48,243 nucleotides of DNA. Source: Myceligenerans pegani. GTDB lineage: Bacteria > Actinomycetota > Actinomycetes > Actinomycetales > Cellulomonadaceae. The position numbers were made by a program, and so were the translations under genes. This document shows positions 47,801 through 48,243 of this stretch, piece after piece (position 1 is the first letter of the stretch; every line of letters begins with the position of its first letter). The stretch spans positions 17,859 through 66,101 of the forward strand of contig NZ_JADBGR010000111.1 of the NCBI RefSeq assembly GCF_014892515.1, in the 5' to 3' direction. A model generated the notes under the pieces. The model worked only from the letters and a program-made list of their open reading frames with translations, made no database searches and was not told the DNA's origin.

Positions 47801-48243
47801 TAGAAGGGATGCTGCCCGGCTTCGGACGGTGCGGTCACGACCACCTGGTCGTCGGCCACGGCGGGCTCGAGGTCGCCGGTGCTGCCGAACAGGGACTCCA
47901 CCAGGCCGATCTCGTCGCCGTCCGGGTCGGTGTCGTTCGCCATCGCGTCGATCGCCACCATCCGTTCCGGCCGCACGAGAGTCTCGTCATCCTGCGCGAC
48001 GGGCTTCTGATTGGTCTCCGGCAACGGGGCGATGCCTACCCGGACGGTGCCGATTCCCACGGCGCCCCGGGTGTCCGTGGCGGTGTAGGTGAACGTGTCG
48101 GTCCCTACGGCGTCGGGCGACGCCTCGAAGTCGATGAAGCCGTCGGTGATCCGCGCACGGCCCATCGTCGGAGCTCCCGAGATGTCCGACAGCATCACGT
48201 AGTCACCATCCGGGTCGATCCCGTCCAACGGCACGTCGATCCG
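44830..48243 (-). CDS. Giant Ig-like/fibronectin type III surface protein (5' end beyond window)
   Basis: At least 1137 residues, with the frame still open at the window edge. The GTG at 48234 falls inside a repeat (RIDVPLDGIDPDGDYV), so it is not the start. The N-terminal 560 visible residues are tandem cadherin/Ig-like repeats marked by VDVLVNDVDPDG, MANDTDPDGDE and VLANDTNPF. Residues about 565-845 hold FN3 domains (VVLSWDEPNNNGAPIEGYTV, EVNWTAPANNGDAIKSYDL, each followed by SYTFQVTAENKAG-type strands). The C-terminal 290 residues have further FN3-like repeats with Cys pairs (RACNAQGACSAW, RACNAAGCGSW). No anchor is seen at the C-terminus, so a signal or membrane helix must lie upstream. 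Acts outside the cell. Confidence 0.85.
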   Translation of the reverse strand, partial: RIDVPLDGIDPDGDYVMLSDISGAPTMGRARITDGFIDFEASPDAVGTDTFTYTATDTRGAVGIGTVRVGIAPLPETNQKPVAQDDETLVRPERMVAIDAMANDTDPDGDEIGLVESLFGSTGDLEPAVADDQVVVTAPSEAGQHPFYYGIQDIYKARAQGVITVRVSRDAPLVPPVANDDVLSVPDVVGKESVTVDVLVNDVDPDGVAADLEVSLGVDAGEATLSEDGKVTVPLTSDLQIVTYTVTDMDGLESSAFIRVPGDSLTPHLKPGLEPLEAISGEPLEIDLNDYVVVEEGLKPRITEESTVSAVEGSVEVADRENMVFVSEEDYIGPASVSFEVTDGDGPEDPDGRKATLTLPIEVRATENQPPEIKGSPVLEVPAGDEGAVDLAAYVRDPENDELSFEVKDSGDGVAASVQGSTVTAQAEPSVTKGASQTIPFTVTDGHTDPVEGALTVQIVASTRPLAVTGEDMVDGAHEGVATNVDVLANDTNPFPETPLELFGVPVVETGSGTADYSGDQVVVTPDEGFHGAMRVKYTVQDATKDPDRQVDGVVNLTVLGKPEAPRAPRVEEVRSETVVLSWDEPNNNGAPIEGYTVTSSRGDEQPCSTTTCTVKGLTNNVTYTFTVQAENEVGLGEASPPSQEARPDEKPDQPAPPDLEFGDKSLDVTWVNRTYTDRSPIDCVNLEISPPPPSGVIQKECLQGTSTTWDGLENGTAYTVRVQAKNQAPDPSEWSDPSAPEVPAGPPERPAAPTATRVNTNLGGQVEVNWTAPANNGDAIKSYDLDILQSGSVVRTLPDIAGTSQTVENLDTDKSYTFQVTAENKAGKSETSPQSNAVLPHGTPDRPAAPTARLGSNTNGQADVSWSGIGDFRGTGGYYEVRANQANPKGPITGTSYTYQGLSNGTAYTFSVRACNAQGACSAWSGESSPAVTPYTVPGTPGVTWHRSGNGQGGYFTVRGPGSNGGRPVQRIEWQASGSWSNSGTIQQGGWPTNITVGNNGYDRTYRLQARACNAAGCGSWASATGTTVSAPDPQATVVHGSRVSNGDCTHSSCAYYKVNYSDFPSGSHRVECWSETNPDTPGWHNIIDGSTRPGGAGETRTFGGSGSIELRCFYGYPGTRVGVVIDGKAYSRTTW

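Noticed and set aside
1-48243. CRISPR arrays, rRNA genes, insertion-sequence transposases
   Set aside because: No regularly spaced repeats, no rRNA signature and no transposase gene or terminal inverted repeats were seen on either strand.

Overview
The window is very GC-rich, almost gap-free DNA from an actinobacterium. The signs are GTG/TTG starts, many apparent leaderless genes, ATGA/GTGA stop-start overlaps, WXG100 proteins, PknB-type kinase plus FHA signalling, a YajQ protein and an FprA-type reductase. The type VII secretion (T7SS) genes resemble those of Micrococcales (for example Cellulomonadaceae/Promicromonosporaceae). The family-level placement is inference.

Layout. (1) 1-8350: chromosomal background with tRNA-Tyr, rarD, a HAD phosphatase, an ArsR-type regulator, a DUF2834/MerR/membrane-protein group, an alpha/beta hydrolase, thymidine kinase and two VOC proteins. 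A short mosaic scar at 5464-5543 carries copies of the 3' ends of the ArsR gene and of tdk. (2) 8351-17156: an 8.8-kb decayed integrative element. Its 21-bp att repeats are the 3' end of yajQ, so the element sits in yajQ and restores its reading frame. It carries a 5'-truncated, frameshifted tyrosine integrase, two diverged copies of a roughly 100-bp palindrome/iteron block, a lipid-related cargo (fatty acid desaturase, LapA-like protein, diacylglycerol-kinase-like protein), a peptidase E-like protein, an XRE-TPR regulator divergent from a HAD phosphatase operon, and two copies of a three-stem leader RNA with covarying stems. (3) 17139-19570: yajQ, a voltage-gated-type potassium channel and htpX. 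(4) 19792-21808: a coupled three-gene unit starting with a WXG100-domain effector candidate. (5) 21953-24396: FprA-like reductase and a methyltransferase. (6) 24408-48243: one long minus-strand T7SS locus.

T7SS locus, in transcription order from the right edge: giant Ig-like/FN3 surface protein (runs off the window), MoxR ATPase, DUF58 protein, a transglutaminase-fold membrane protein lacking its catalytic Cys and His, RDD-FHA protein, PP2C phosphatase, zinc-ribbon/FHA protein, Ser/Thr kinase with an extracellular FN3-like domain, FHA-winged-helix protein, an EssC-like FtsK/SpoIIIE ATPase with an N-terminal ubiquitin-like plus FHA module, two small WXG100 proteins, a WXG100 effector candidate, and three small envelope proteins. 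No EccB, EccD, EccE or mycosin is seen in the window, so this is a reduced or divergent T7SS tied to a kinase/phosphatase/FHA circuit. The four WXG100 domains share a C-terminal motif (T-x3-N-A-x-[DE]-Q-x2-T-S-x2-L), and two separate WXG100 transcription units share an upstream element (ATGGGGAAC-N-CT-N-CCCAT, 22 bp, TTG[AG]GTAC).

The observations I would follow first are the paired structured leader RNAs, the yajQ-targeted composite island, the shared WXG100 promoter element and the pseudo-transglutaminase.
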